Shown here piece after piece: positions 9,775 through 21,417 of a stretch of DNA of 64,000 nucleotides. Numbering within the stretch: position 1 is the stretch's first letter; every line of letters starts with the position of its first letter. Position numbers and translations under genes: made by a program. The stretch covers positions 11,498,001-11,562,000 of the forward strand of contig OZ005616.1 in assembly GCA_963930655.1 (NCBI GenBank), read 5' to 3'. Below the pieces are notes generated by a model. It was not told the DNA's origin. It saw nothing but the letters and a program-made list of their open reading frames with translations, and searched no databases. Source of the DNA: Myrica gale. Its lineage: Eukaryota; Streptophyta; Magnoliopsida; Fagales; Myricaceae.

Positions 9775-10986
9775 TTACATAGCTTCCTTAATTTTCTTTG
9801 CTATTGATCTTGTGATTGGCCCTTTTGGAACGTGCAAGGGGTCTCTGGGACTCTGTCCACCTTGTTGCCCATCATTACCCCTCTCCTCAACAGGATTTGA
9901 CCACGAATCAGCACGTACATCAATAGGAGAAAGGTCAGAAACATTGAAAGTAGCAGAAACATTGTACTCACCGAGAAGATCGATTTTATAAGCATTGTCA
10001 TTGATCTTCTCTAGAACTTGGAAAGGTCCATCGCCCCGAGGGTGCAATTTAGTTTTTCTATGGGTTAGGAAGCGTTCCTTGCGCATATGCACTCAAACCC
10101 AATCTCCTGGTTCGAAGATGATGCATCTTCGGCCTTTATTTGCTTGGGAAGCAAACTTCTCGTTCTTCTGCTCAATTTGAAGTCTTACCCTTTCATGAAG
10201 TGATTTCACCAATTCAGCCTTCTTTTGGTCATCCAAGTTGCTCTTACTATCAACAGGTAAAGGCAACAAATCCAAAAGAGTAAGTGGATTAAAGTCATAA
10301 CTAATTTCAAAGGGGGAATAAGAAGAGTTAGCATGCATAGTCCGATTATATGCAAACTCTATGACTGGTAAACAATCCTCCAAATTTCTCAAGTTCTTTT
10401 GAATGACAGTGCACAATAAGGTAGATAAAGTTCTATTCACTACCTCGGTTTGTCCATCCGTTTGCGGGTGACAAGTAGTTGAAAACAACAATTTAGTCCC
10501 TAACATGCCCCACAAGACCTTCCAAAAATAGCTAAGAAACTTGACATATCTATCAGACACAATACTCCAAGAAACACCATAGAGTCGTACTATCTCACGA
10601 AAGAATAAATTAGCAATATGGGTTGCATCATCAGTTTTATGACAAGATATGAAATGCGTCATTTTAGAAAATCGATCAATAACCACAAAAATCGAATCTT
10701 TACCTGACTCTGACCTAGGCAATCCTAAAACAAAGTCCATAGAAATATCGACCCAAGGCGCACTAGGTACGAGTAAATGAGTGTATAAACCATGTGGTAA
10801 GACTCTAGATTTGGCCTGCCTACAGGTAATGCATCGAGTACACACTCTCTCCACATCACGTTTCATTCTTGGCCAAATGAAGTGTTCATGCAATATATCT
10901 AAAGTCTTCCTCACTCCAAAGTGATCCATCAAACCACCTTCATGTGCTTCATGCACAAGCAACTCATGCATAGAACTATTATGCAC
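9775..10986 (-). pseudogene. Ty3/gypsy integrase (broken by a stop)
   Basis: The N-terminal His-His-Cys-Cys region is present ([13 protein letters not shown] then [11 protein letters not shown]), followed by the catalytic core with [18 protein letters not shown] and QTEVVNR supplying the three acidic residues. The C-terminal domain has DGPFQVLEKINDNAYKIDL and NVSDLSPIDV and ends GPITRSIAKKIKEAM. I see no chromodomain. A TGA interrupts the protein between the core and C-terminal domain (GDWV*VHMRK, at about 10090), probably a former Trp or other codon. The core is otherwise well preserved, so the inactivation is not very old. Confidence 0.9.
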
Positions 10987-11720
10987 TCAAAGTTTATTTT
11001 CTCGAAACAAGTACCCATCAAGTCTATAGAGCTTATCCAACGTTGCCTTCTCACATGCTTCATACACACTAGTAAAGTCATTATCAGTGGCATACAATTC
11101 TTTAATGTACTCGAATCTCAATAACTTTGCATGTAAAGTAGAGATACGGGCATACCTTCTTGATGATGCATCGGCCACAACATTGTCATTACCTTGTTTA
11201 TATTTGATTACATAAGGGAATGTCTTAATGAATTTCATCCATCTAGCATGCCTTTTGTTCAACTTACCTTGTTCATTCAAGTGCTTCAAGGACTCATGGT
11301 CGGTATGTATGACAAATTCTTTCGGCCACAGGTAATGTTGCCAAGTCTCCAATGCTCTCACCAATGCATAAAGCTCATTGTCATATCTTGGATAGTTCAA
11401 AGCTGCTCTATTTAGCTTTTAACTGAAATAGGCTATGGGCCGCTTCTCCTGCATCAAAACAGCTCCAATACCTATTCCTGAGGTATCACACTCAATCTCA
11501 AAAGTTTTAGAAAAATCAGGTAATGCTCAGACAGGAGCGATGCAGCTAGTGTACTGAAATCTTTGACAAAACGTCCATGAAAACTAGCCAAACCATGAAA
11601 ACTTCTCACCTTTAAGATCGACTTGGGCGTGGGCCATTCCTTGATAGCCTTCAACTTTTCCTCATCCACCTCGATTCCTTTTGTACTAACAACATAACTA
11701 AGAAACACAATTTTTTTCAA
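10987..11720 (-). pseudogene. Ty3/gypsy RNase H and RT connection region
   Basis: The sequence covers the RT tail (VVSTKGIEVDEEKLKAIKEW, FHGLASFHGRFVKDFS) and RNase H ([52 protein letters not shown]). A TGA (NKL*VHNSS) separates it from the integrase, and a frame change near 11410-11470 breaks the RNase H start. Order and content match a Ty3/gypsy pol. Confidence 0.88.
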
Positions 11721-11756
11721 GCAAAAAGAACATTTCTTTAAATTGGCATATAACTT

Positions 11757-12367
11757 TTATTTTCTCAAAACATCAAGCACACAATGCAAATGTTCTATAT
11801 GTTGATATAAGCTCTTACTATACACCAAGATATCATCAAAATAGACTGCAAAAAATCTGCCTATAAACGCACGCAAGGCGTGGTTCATTAACACCATGAA
11901 TGTACTAGGTGAATCAGTTAGACCAAAAGACATTACCAATCACTCGTAAAATCCATATTTAGTTTTAAATGCAGTCTTCCATTCGTCACCCTCTCTCATT
12001 CTAATCTGATGATACCCACTTTTCAAATCAATTTTTTTGAAAATACATAACTCATGCAGTTCATCCAATATGTCATCTAACCTAGGAATATTGTGTCTAT
12101 ACTATTGATATCCCTGCAATCAACACACATTCGCCAAGTTTCATCCTTCTTAGGTACAAGCAATACTGGTACCACACACAAACTCATGCTCTCTCTTGCG
12201 TGTCCTTTGGTCATCAACTCTTCAACTTGCCTTTGTAGTTCCTTTATCTCCTCCAGATTACTTCTATAGGCTGGATGGTTGAGGATTGACGCTCTTGGTA
12301 CAAAATCAATTTGATGCTCTATTCCCCTGATAAGTGGCAATCCACTAGGCACTTCGGTGGGGAACAC
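11757..12367 (-). pseudogene. Ty3/gypsy reverse transcriptase
   Basis: The upstream segment has VPKKDETWRMCVDCRDIN (fingers) and the downstream one MSFGLTDSPSTFMVLMN and AVYFDDILVYS, the YxDD active site. Between them (11940-12077) the frame is lost, and an in-frame stop follows [11 protein letters not shown]. The region before the RT (12367-12780) translates as a Lys/Arg/Glu-rich linker, seen as a CT-rich tract on the plus strand at about 12535-12640. Confidence 0.88.
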
Positions 12368-12779
12368 GTCTTCATATTCCTATAACAAAGAAGCAACAAT
12401 ACTAGGCAAAGATTTGTCAAGTTCGTTAGTATTAAAACATGCCTCTTTGTACAGAAGTACAAACATAGGCTGGTTTATATAAAAAGCACTATTGACATCA
12501 CTCTGCTTAGCATAAAAACTAATTTATTTTCTTTGTTCTTCTATCTTTTTCTTCACTCTCTTTTTTCTTTTCACCCTCTTTTTTCTCACCACTCTCATTT
12601 TTCTCTCCACTCTTCTTTTTCTTTTCACTCTTTTTTTTAACTCTCAGTCTCACAAGTGTTCGCAACTCCTTTTCTCTTTTCAATTTCATCTGATCTTCAA
12701 CACTGTCTTGGAGTCAAAGGAACAAGAGTAATGGTCTTATTGTCATTTACGAAGGAATGCCTATTCTTGAACCCTCATG

Positions 12780-13640
12780 AGTAACCTTCCTGTTGAATTG
12801 CCCAAAAGTATGTGACCTACTTGCATAGGAACATCACAAAGTACTTCATCCTTATACTTTCCAATTGAGAAGGAAACTAACACTTGCTTGTTTACCTTGA
12901 CCTCCCCACAATCATTCAATCACTGCAACTTATACGAACGAGTACGTTTTAAGAAAGGTAAATCCAACTTTTCAATTAAAGTAGTACTAGCCACATTAGT
13001 ACAACTTCCCCCATCAATAAGCATACTACGGTTATGTTTGTGTTGAAAAATTTTTGGTATTGAGTTTAATGTTGGTATTGGGTTTAGTGAAAAAGTGAAG
13101 AGAGAGGTAATTTTTATATTTTTTGTAATTTTTTATATTTTATGGGAGAGAGAGAGATTATATTGTAGTATTTTATTGTGAGTTGGTGAAATATTTTGTG
13201 AAATTTTTAGTGCAAACGCACCCTATATACCTTGTTGTTGATGTGGCATCTAGTATGAAAAATGTTCTCCCTTTGTTGTTCTATGTCATCCTCTTTGACT
13301 TAGGCACTTAAAGCACGTCCAGTCACAAGTGACTCACCCTTTACCAGATACTCCACATGATCATCACAAGCGGCCTTAGGTGGTGGCATTTGTTCATCCT
13401 CACTTTCACTTTCAGTTTCCACCTCTCCATTAACACGTACAATCATGGTCCTCTTATTTGGACATTGTGTAGCTATGTGACCTACTCCCAAACATTAGAA
13501 ACATTTAATATCACGATTACGAGTTTGAGGTTCGGTTTTACCTTTGGTGGCGTTGGACACTTCATCTCTCCTTTTGAGTGGTTCCGTTTTGGGCTTGACA
13601 ACAGCTCATTCGTCTTTCTTTTCATGAACAATTAGAGATC
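12780..13640 (-). pseudogene. Ty3/gypsy gag end and aspartic protease, split by a MITE
   Basis: At 13441-13510 is a gag zinc knuckle (CX2CX4HX4C: C-F-*-C..GVGHIATQC) in which a TAA replaces one inner codon. Next come an acidic stretch and VEYLVKGESLVTGRALS. The protease follows at 12790-13026, with the active-site box LIDGGSCTNVAS and then SFSIGKYKDEVLCDV and QVGHILLG. A 194-bp MITE (13030-13223) sits between HTRCHINNK and the protease box; a stop also interrupts YKLQ*LND. Gag sequence upstream stops matching at about 13640, so the 5' half of the element is missing. Confidence 0.85.
13030..13223. mobile_element. Tourist-like MITE, copy C, inside the gypsy element
   Basis: This is a 194-bp inverted relative of copies A and B, running from GGTTATGTTTGTGTTGAAA to TTTAGTGCAAACGCACCC. 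Flanks are TAC (13027-13029) and TAT (13224-13226). Removing the MITE and one flank on the minus strand rejoins AAG-GTA-TAT-AGT-ATG in frame, which shows both the exact insertion point and the duplication. Confidence 0.85.
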
Positions 13641-14639
13641 TTTGATTAAAGAACTTTTTGAATTTGAAGTATGGTTGTTCAAAAAACTTGAGACCCGATG
13701 ACCTAACTAGAAATCGCTCTAGCCTCGTCAAGTTGGGTTTTATTTGCTCATTTCGAAACTTTTTCTGATCATGTTAAGTCGTGAAATGCATTTCATAAAA
13801 AATGAACACTGAAAATACGTAAATCATTAAGTATGTCAAACATAAAAAAATATTTTCTTGAAAATATTTTACAATAATAGCCAAACGCTAAAAATGAAAT
13901 TGTTTTCTTGAAAATGTTTCAATAAAAAACTTTTTACGTAAAACAATAGTTTTACAGCCAAACAAACGGACCCTAAAACGAAAATGACAAAATCATATAA
14001 AGTATCGTATCGTAATAATATGCAATTATGTAGGAAATCTCATTAACGAATTAGGATGGAAACTGATTGGTATCGTAAAAAGATTAAAGCGTAATTAAAG
14101 GAAATAAATAAACGTTGTAGTAGTAAATCAACAGAGAAATACGCATTTTCCTTTAAACGAACACGGTTTGATATAAAAAGGTCATTTGGGAGGATTACAA
14201 AAGAATATGGCTAGGTTATACAAAAAGGTGAGCTTTCTATACTCTACCTAGTCTATCCAACCGCGTTTCAAAGAATCAAAAACAGTTTTGAAACACTACC
14301 ATCAAAAGAAATAAAAGAAACAATAAAGTAGGGAGTACAAAACAGACTGCATCTCAAATCTCTTCGACCTTGAAATAGTCCAATATCCTGCTTAACAATA
14401 AAAAGGCCAATACAAACAAACATAAAATGGGTGAGTCCTATTGACTCAGTAAGGGGGGGGGAAAGGAGACATGTCATATGAAATAAATAAGCGGGAATAA
14501 TCATAGTAGCAGGTAAACAATAAATAAGCACCGATAAGAATAAACAGGTTAACGATGTATGATTGATGCAATGCATAAATGATGAATCTGTTTCCCCATC
14601 ATTTCATTTTCTTTCTTTTCCGGTTCGATAGAGGTATCC
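13641..14639. other. AT-rich sequence, possible MITE remnant
   Basis: No gene is seen. The stretch ending AGCCAAACAAACGGACCC at about 13973 looks like the right end of a Tourist/hAT-type MITE, but no left end was found. The rest is featureless. Confidence 0.35.
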
Positions 14640-17614
14640 CTACTGGGCTCTATTTAACCCCCAGAGTCCGGATTGTGCGTCCCTCCTCTCCTCTGGGACT
14701 GTCCCGTGCCCTGGCACCAGGACTCGGTTAGGCATGTATTGTTCCATTGCCTAGGGACACCAATCAATATTCTCTCAATGGTGGCATGCACTATCCCAAT
14801 GTGAACGGTACCGTCACCCGATCTCAGGACCACCTTTGGGTACATGTTTTTTCCCAATCGAATCAATACCAATGAGATGTTTATGGAACATGGCATATCA
14901 TACGCATCACAGATAAATAATTCACCAAAGACGATAATGAAATGCATATATACACTTTCACATTTTACATGAAAAGATATAGCATATAAAAATGCAGTTG
15001 ACATTTGAACATTAAAAGAGAAAATATTAGAATTTTCAATGTGTCATTTATATTTGAATTTCATTGACCTAAAACATGTGCTTGCATTTTATAGCTCTTC
15101 CTTAGATTATATCTTAAAAGTTACTACTACTAAATTATTTATTCTATATTTGGTTATTTATTATTGAACATAAATGAACCAAATGAGAATAGCATTTTAA
15201 AGATTTTAGTAATACTAATCTACCTTATTCAATTATACTTTTTGATCAATTGATTATTATCTTATTAAATCTATTAGACCTGTTCTATTTTAACATTAGG
15301 CCTTGTGTTTCGGTCCTCATGTGAATTATTTATGGGCTCTATTTGCTACCTTAATTCCCTTGAATTAAGTCCACAATAATCATAGGTCTAACTTTTGGAC
15401 TTGGACGTTTTTATCCCCCAATTTTCTCTAATATGCCAAAACTGCCCCTAGGAGCTTCCAATGGCATTTCAGTCATTTTCACATATTTAATTGAGCTGAT
15501 ATTTTTAGTATAAGACCTATAATCAATAAAATTCAGATCTGAAAAGTTTGGTGTAAAAATTTGATCTGCACCTATTAGAAAACAAAATCCCTAGGGCATT
15601 CGAGTATCCTACTTCCTTAGGAAAGTTTTGCATGTACCTATTTTTCTTGGCTTTAAATATCAATGCATGTACACTTATATGCATGAGACATTTTTATGAC
15701 ATCAAAGCACGTTCAGAGATGGCGGCAGTAATAAATCACAATACAAAAGTCACAATAAATAGTTTTTTTTTCTTTTTCAAAATCACCACGCATTTAAAGA
15801 TGTGGAAAAAATATCATTCATTTCACATTTTTCCAGCCACTAAAGCTCAAAGAAAGTTTGTCATAAGGCACTGTCGTGCCCCTCATATTTCACAAAACTT
15901 CGTCTTTCATTTCCTTTTCCATATCCATGGTCATCAATGCACATTTTCATTTATGGTCATCAATGCATACAAAAACAAGATCATGATTGCATGCATTATT
16001 CTCCTCTCAAGTGCAAACTGTGGCTCATCTAGGTCTCTAACCCCCTTCTAATATCCACATTTATAACATGCAAGATGTCTTCAATACCCAAATATTAAAG
16101 CAAACCCGAATCACTATAAAAGAAAAGCAAAGAAAGTCCAATCGGCCAAGTGATCTTCCCCCATCCCATTTCTTCTTCATCTAACTACATGCAAGCATCT
16201 ATTTCACAAGAAAACCAGGCATGTTCGTTTCTTGAAAGTTTTAAGAATTTGCATCCAACTTTCTAACATTACAATCTCAACATTACTTTTTTACAAACAT
16301 TAATACAAGTCAACACCTTCTACATGAATACCAATACAATTCAAACATCACCTAAAAATTCTCAAAACAATTTAGAATCCTAAAAATTTCACCAAAACAA
16401 ACATCCAAAGGACAAAAGACCATGGCCCTCAAGATGGTTTTTCCATCATCAAATCACAGCCAAAGACCCTAATACTCATTGACAACAACTCTCTATCACC
16501 CTTACTTGCTTCAGTGGATGTGGATTTCCAAAGGACAAAACACCTAAAAGCAAGACAAAAGTTAGAAGAAAGAAAACAAAAGCACGAGGGGACAAGGTGC
16601 AGGCCGACCACCTCACCCTTTTCCCCCCTTGTAATTCCTTTTTTCCTCCTCTTATTTCCTTCGGCTGCTCCTCTCCCTATCTCTTCTTCGATTTCTCCCT
16701 TTTGACTCTTGGTTTCTTCTCTTTTCTCCTAAGTCTCTTCTCTTTTATCCTTGGTTTCTACCCTTCATTTTTCCTTCTGTCAGATGGCAATTCTCTCTAT
16801 TCTCTCCTTCGGTCACTAAATCTCACGCTACGCTCCCTGATCTCTCTATATTGCTCTCACTTTTTCGATAACAACAAGGCTCCCCTCATTAACCAATGGT
16901 TCTTGGTTGCTAAACCCTAGGTCTATAGTTTGTAATAGCTCATGATGAACTGGTTGATATCTAAAAGAAGGCAGCCCACTAATTGGTCACCTTGGACGGC
17001 TAAGAGGCATATATTGGCAAGTGTTTGCATGTCTCTAACCTAGGCAATCATTAGGACTGATCAAATCCATTTTGCCCACACAAAAATCATCTCCGAACTG
17101 ACCAAGCCTCCAACGTATTAATGCATTTACAAAAGACAAAATGAGGGCCAATTGGAGAGTGTAGAGTAATCGGCTGAAGGGGGAAAAGAAAGAGAGAGAA
17201 AACAGATGAAAAAGTTGCAATTAAATGCATCATGCATGCCTTAATCGACCAAGATATAAAGTGTACTAAAAATTAATTCAAGATAAAGGATATACATTAG
17301 ACTAGGATATAATATAATTATAAGTTTGAAAGCAAAATATTTAAGGGCATAATATACATTGGTAATCGGCTATAAGCTAAAAAGAACAATTAAATGTTAA
17401 TCCCCTGATGTAAATAGTAATGAAGTGATAACAATTATCAAGCTCGATAAGAAATATAATTAAAAAATTAAGAGAATTAAAAATATGCAAGCAAGTATAT
17501 TAAAAATATTGTAAGCTCAATAAGAAAATAAATTTATACGAGAAAAATCCAATTAGCATATCATACTAAGTTTATATATATGTCAAACAAGTGAAAATTG
17601 AGAGGGGCGTTACA
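14640..17614 (-). mobile_element. Probable long LTR of a Ty3/gypsy element
   Basis: On the minus strand the sequence starts TGTAACGCCCCTCTC at 17614, the TGTAAC(A/G)CCC start common among large plant Ty3/gypsy LTRs. The other end, rich in GGACTCTGG and GGGACGCACAATCC-like words (about 14660-14700), would be near the 3' end of the LTR. There is no coding domain; the open frames at 14654-15004, 15632-16051 and 16597-16920 show no recognisable family. The left boundary and target duplication were not found, so limits are approximate. Confidence 0.35.
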
Positions 17615-17639
17615 TTAACAGATCTATTTTTCAAAAGAT

Positions 17640-18001
17640 ATACTGGTCGACCGCTACACCAAGCAATCGACCTCCACAACTTAAGTACATGATCCGGTTT
17701 ATTTAAAACAATGATTTTGACCAACTTAAAACACTAACTTTTCATAAGTATATAAAAGGTTTGAGAGTTTGATTGGGATGATTTGAAACCATTAAAACAT
17801 TTTGGTCTTTCAAACAAGAGGTAAAACAGTTAATGCACGTTTTGAAAGATATGTAAGTGTATGATTCAAATCCTTGTCAAAAGTGAAACTAAGAATTACA
17901 AGATTATACCCTATGGTATTGAATCTTCACTTTTGAGCTCCTTGCATCTTCAATCTATTTATTGAAATCATCAAAATATCGATTGTAAACAAAAGCCAAC
18001 A
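17640..18001 (-). mobile_element. Truncated copia-like LTR fragment
   Basis: This matches the first about 360 bases (minus-strand 5' part) of the LTR family at 22212-23477, including GGTCGACCGCTAC, CACGTTTTGAAAGATATG and the terminal CAAAAGCCAACA. The remaining two thirds are missing, and it abuts the TGTAACGCCCC LTR start within 30 bases. Confidence 0.75.
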
Positions 18002-18780
18002 TTTCTCCCTTTTTCTTTTCTAGAGTGTTTTTTTTACTTTTATTTCTCTCACCCTCTTTTCTAAAATTCCTCTATTATTTTTCTCTCAATACTTGCCTCT
18101 CACTATTTACACTTTTATTGTCCAGAGTTTCTCTCAATGACCTCTCTCTTCTCTCTATCTCCCACTATTTTACCTCATATACAGAAAATAACAAAATCCA
18201 TACTTAGCGCGTGGAATACAACAAACTTGTTGCTTTGCACACAAAAAACATCACTCACACGTTATTCTGGGCCTCGAATGCAAAACACAAATACACTATG
18301 AGGCTTTGCAGAAGAAAAGCTATAGTTGAGAATTTAAACCACAATGGTAAACATCTCTTGATGTTAAGAAATTCTTAGATTTAGCTCCTGCATAGTAGCA
18401 AGAATAACGGTGGTAGTATAATTAATTCCATCATACATTGGCTTAAGACAGGGAGAGGCAGTTGACTATAAGAGGCTAGATGCATTTATGATGAAGTGTC
18501 ACATGTAAGGTCGTTGATAGAACTGAAGTTGGAACGGAACATTTCTTCAAGACATGTCAGGACTCCATTTGTGGCTATTAAAATAGTTTCGTCATTGGAG
18601 TTTTGCTCTGAAGCATAATAGTATTTTTTTTTCTATGCCAAATACATGAGAAGGGAAAATTACAGACTACGGTTGACCATAAAGCCAGTCACAGTTCGTT
18701 ATAATAGGGGGTTATAATCCACGTAGCAAGCTTATGGGCGTGGTGATTCTGCTTTCTCGGATTCCAGTTCGGTTGGTCTG
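18002..18780. other. CT-rich and AT-rich intergenic sequence
   Basis: A pyrimidine-rich stretch covers 18002-18180. Nothing coding is supported. Confidence 0.45.
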
Positions 18781-18789
18781 CAAAAATGC

Positions 18790-19070
18790 ATGTCAGCTTT
18801 GACAGTCAGCAACAAGGTATCCTTCCAAGTCCTGGCCACTGTTTTGGATAGCCCTGCATGTATTTAGAGAATCTCTTTCAAAATATACAATGTTAGGCTG
18901 CATAGAAGCAGTAAGTCTATATGCCGAAAGAGCAGCCTTGATTTCACACAACCAGAGAGGCTGGACAGGGGGAATGGTGTTAGTCTAAGACTGTTAAATT
19001 GTACCCCTATGATCGAGAAAAACTGCTGCGAATCCAATGATAAGAGTATTGTTGGCTGTAAGATAAGCAG
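18790..19070 (-). pseudogene. RNase H-like domain relic (LINE type)
   Basis: One minus-strand frame gives GFAAVFLDHRGTI, then two in-frame stops, then CEIKAALSAYRLTASMQPNIVYFERDSLNTCRAIQNSG. The pattern (strand with Gly-Phe, charged turn, helix with Glu-x-Lys-Ala-Ala, strand with E-R-D-S-L) matches the plant LINE-type RNase H fold, with Glu and Asp at catalytic positions. No other LINE domain is attached, so it is an old isolated fragment. Confidence 0.5.
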
Positions 19071-19266
19071 CTTAGACACAATTTTACTCTTACAGATCAT
19101 CAAAGAGCCAAGATTGGAAACATTTGGCATCTTGAGAAAGTAGGTAATGCAGAAACGTAGCGAGAAACCTCATCCTAAGATGTGCCATAGTCACTAGAAG
19201 AGATTTCAGCACAGGAAGGTGCTTTTGGCATTAGATCTTTTGAGGACCACTTGAAGCTTTTTGTTA

Positions 19267-19566
19267 GGCTTAAATAATACGCGTGCCCCTGTGGTATAGA
19301 CTTTTCCTGAATATGCCCCTAGGATTCAATTTGTTGTCCCTCTGCCCATGTGGTGATGTACATTTCCAAAAAATACTCATATGTCCATATTTCGTCTCTA
19401 AACTAACGGGAATTGTTGAGCTGTCAAAAAATTACACGTCATGGCCGATAGGAAGATGACACGTGTTCAATTTGCTAATTGGGCATATATCCATGTGGTT
19501 GTCGTATAGTCCACGCTGTCCACAATTTTCTCATTCCGAAATTGCCCCTGCCATGTCAGTAAAAAT
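19267..19566. repeat. MULE left terminal inverted repeat
   Basis: About 300 bp, pairing with the right end at roughly 85-90 percent by eye. Shared runs include TGCCCCTGTGGTATA, AACGGGAATTGTTGAGCT and GACACGTGTTCAATTTGCT. A G-box (CACGTG) sits in the shared part and would lie upstream of the GRF gene. Confidence 0.92.
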
Positions 19567-19713
19567 TGGACGAAATACCTTTCGAAACCCAAACTCCTTC
19601 GATCCCCAAATCCTCCTAACCTTCCATCCCCCTTCACTCGAACCCTAGGTTCATTCACCCCATTATTTCTCCAAATCCAGCAACCACATATCGAAGCCCC
19701 AAATCTGTTGGTG

Positions 19714-21351
19714 ATGTCCCATAGACGCTCCTCTATAGCAAGCACTCTAAGTGACGGTAGATCTGCATTTGAGAAAAGGAGCGATGGCAAGGTGTACGTG
19801 AGATGGCAAGGTGTACTCTATGGAATCAGTGCTCGGGTGAGGTTTAGCAAGATGTCACTCAATCCAGGATAAATATTTTGGAGTTGCTCACAATATTCTG
19901 CTGCTATGGTGAGTACAGACGCCACTCAATCTCTACGATAGCAACTAGCTCTCTCTCTCTCTTCCACATTATATTGCAGGCCAAGTGTATGACCAATTGG
20001 CCAATTGGGTCACAAAATGTTAAATTTAAGTTTTTTAGGAGCTCATCACAAATTGGCGAATAGGTTTAACTCATCATCAATTTTGATGCAACTATATATG
20101 TTCATGCACAAAGAGTTGCCATCACAAATTGCCTGAACTGCTCCAATGTTGTTATTCCTGAAAATTTGTTAGCTATGTATTTTAAGGGAGATCTTTTAAA
20201 GTTTAAATTGTTGATTGGTGTAAGGTTAATGGACTTAGCACTGATGACCTATTATGAAGATATAAGACTACAAGCCTGCAACAATAGTTTCCCAGTCTGC
20301 TATTTGTAGACAATCTTATATAAATATAGAACTTCAAATGATGATCTATGTCAGAGATGCCCTTTCGATAATGAGATATTCATTCATTGCTATTTATTTC
20401 TTTTAATTTTATTTTGTTTGCTGAAAGTGGGTAATTTAGCTCTGGACTAGTTGGTGAGTTTCTAATGTTTATGTGTAAGTGGCTTTGTTGGTTTATAATT
20501 GTTTGATGCCTCAACCTTATATGTTCAAAGTAATTTCAAAAAAAATTGAGTTAGCAAAGGTTATGGATGTCTTTTTAGGACAGAAGGATGAAAGATTTGA
20601 AGTCTCACTAATCTAGAACTGAGGTGGATTCCTTAAATTTATGTTGTTTCTTAATTTTTTTATGTTAACATAAGATTATGATTTTTTGCACTATCTATTG
20701 TTAGAGAATAGTTTTTAGTATTCAACTTTGTACAGTTCGAAGGACTTTTCATGTATGGTAGACTTATCTAACAAACCAGCTGCATGTATATGGACTCTTA
20801 TATCTATGATTTCTTGATGATAGTGAGTCACGTCGGAGATAAGGTTTCATAATGGTGGTAAAAAAATTTGAGATGGGGTCTCCAACGCAAATGGTTGTTA
20901 ACTTGGTCCTAGTGAAAGCGTGACTGTCTTTGGATTGACACCAATATATTCTTATTTTGCCCATGTCTGGGTAGTGGTTTATTTTTGGTACCATCAGTTT
21001 ATAAGAATACAGTGTTGTAGAAGAAGTTTGAAAGTTTATAGTTGGATTTCAAATTGAACTTGATTATTGCCTCTAGATGACCATTTAACTGTTTTTATTC
21101 ATAGAGGGACAATGGTTGAGATTTTTTGAATGGATTGATCCACCCTCTCAGCAACAAGAGGAAGATGAAACATATAGTGTCCTCCTTAAACAGAGCTATA
21201 TGGAGGAGAAGTTGAAGCTATACGAGAGAAGTTGAAGTCCATGGAGGAGATGTTGAAGGCTACAGATGAGAAACTAAAGCGGCTTAAGTTATCCATATCG
21301 CTCAACGTAAATTCAAAAAGATTACACTGGACCCCCATTCTACATATCTAA
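19714..21351 (+). pseudogene. GRF zinc-finger plus coiled-coil gene carried by the MULE (mudrB position)
   Basis: Exon 1 (19714-19908) begins MSHRRSSIAS. It contains ARVRFSKMSLNPG followed by a stop and IFWSC, where the GRF finger consensus reads NPGRRFxxC; it ends at a donor ATG|GTGAGT. The second part begins after an acceptor at 21104 and reads FFEWIDPPSQQQEEDE, the second half of the finger, then a charged coiled coil (MEEKLKLYE, and in a shifted frame SMEEMLKATDEKLKRLKL) ending at TAA 21349-21351. GRF fingers bind single-stranded nucleic acid in several nucleases. Lesions are the stop in NPG*, apparent loss of the first Cys (LYG), a phase mismatch between exons and a frameshift at about 21230. 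The gene faces the transposase tail to tail, starting 150 bp inside the left TIR. Confidence 0.7.
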
Positions 21352-21417
21352 TGTCAATCCCAAAATAAATCAGTAGTTGCTTCCACAAAATGTCGAACTA
21401 CGCAAAATCATCAAAAA

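Noticed and set aside
14268-16920. Open frames of 100-140 codons as genes
   Set aside because: There is no recognisable domain, composition is that of LTR-like non-coding DNA, and they lie between LTR fragments.
13641-17614. 14640-17614 as the 5' LTR of the gypsy element at 9775-13640
   Set aside because: The LTR start types differ (TGTAACGCCCC versus TGTTGTCCCAC), and gag sequence ends abruptly at 13640 with no primer-binding site.
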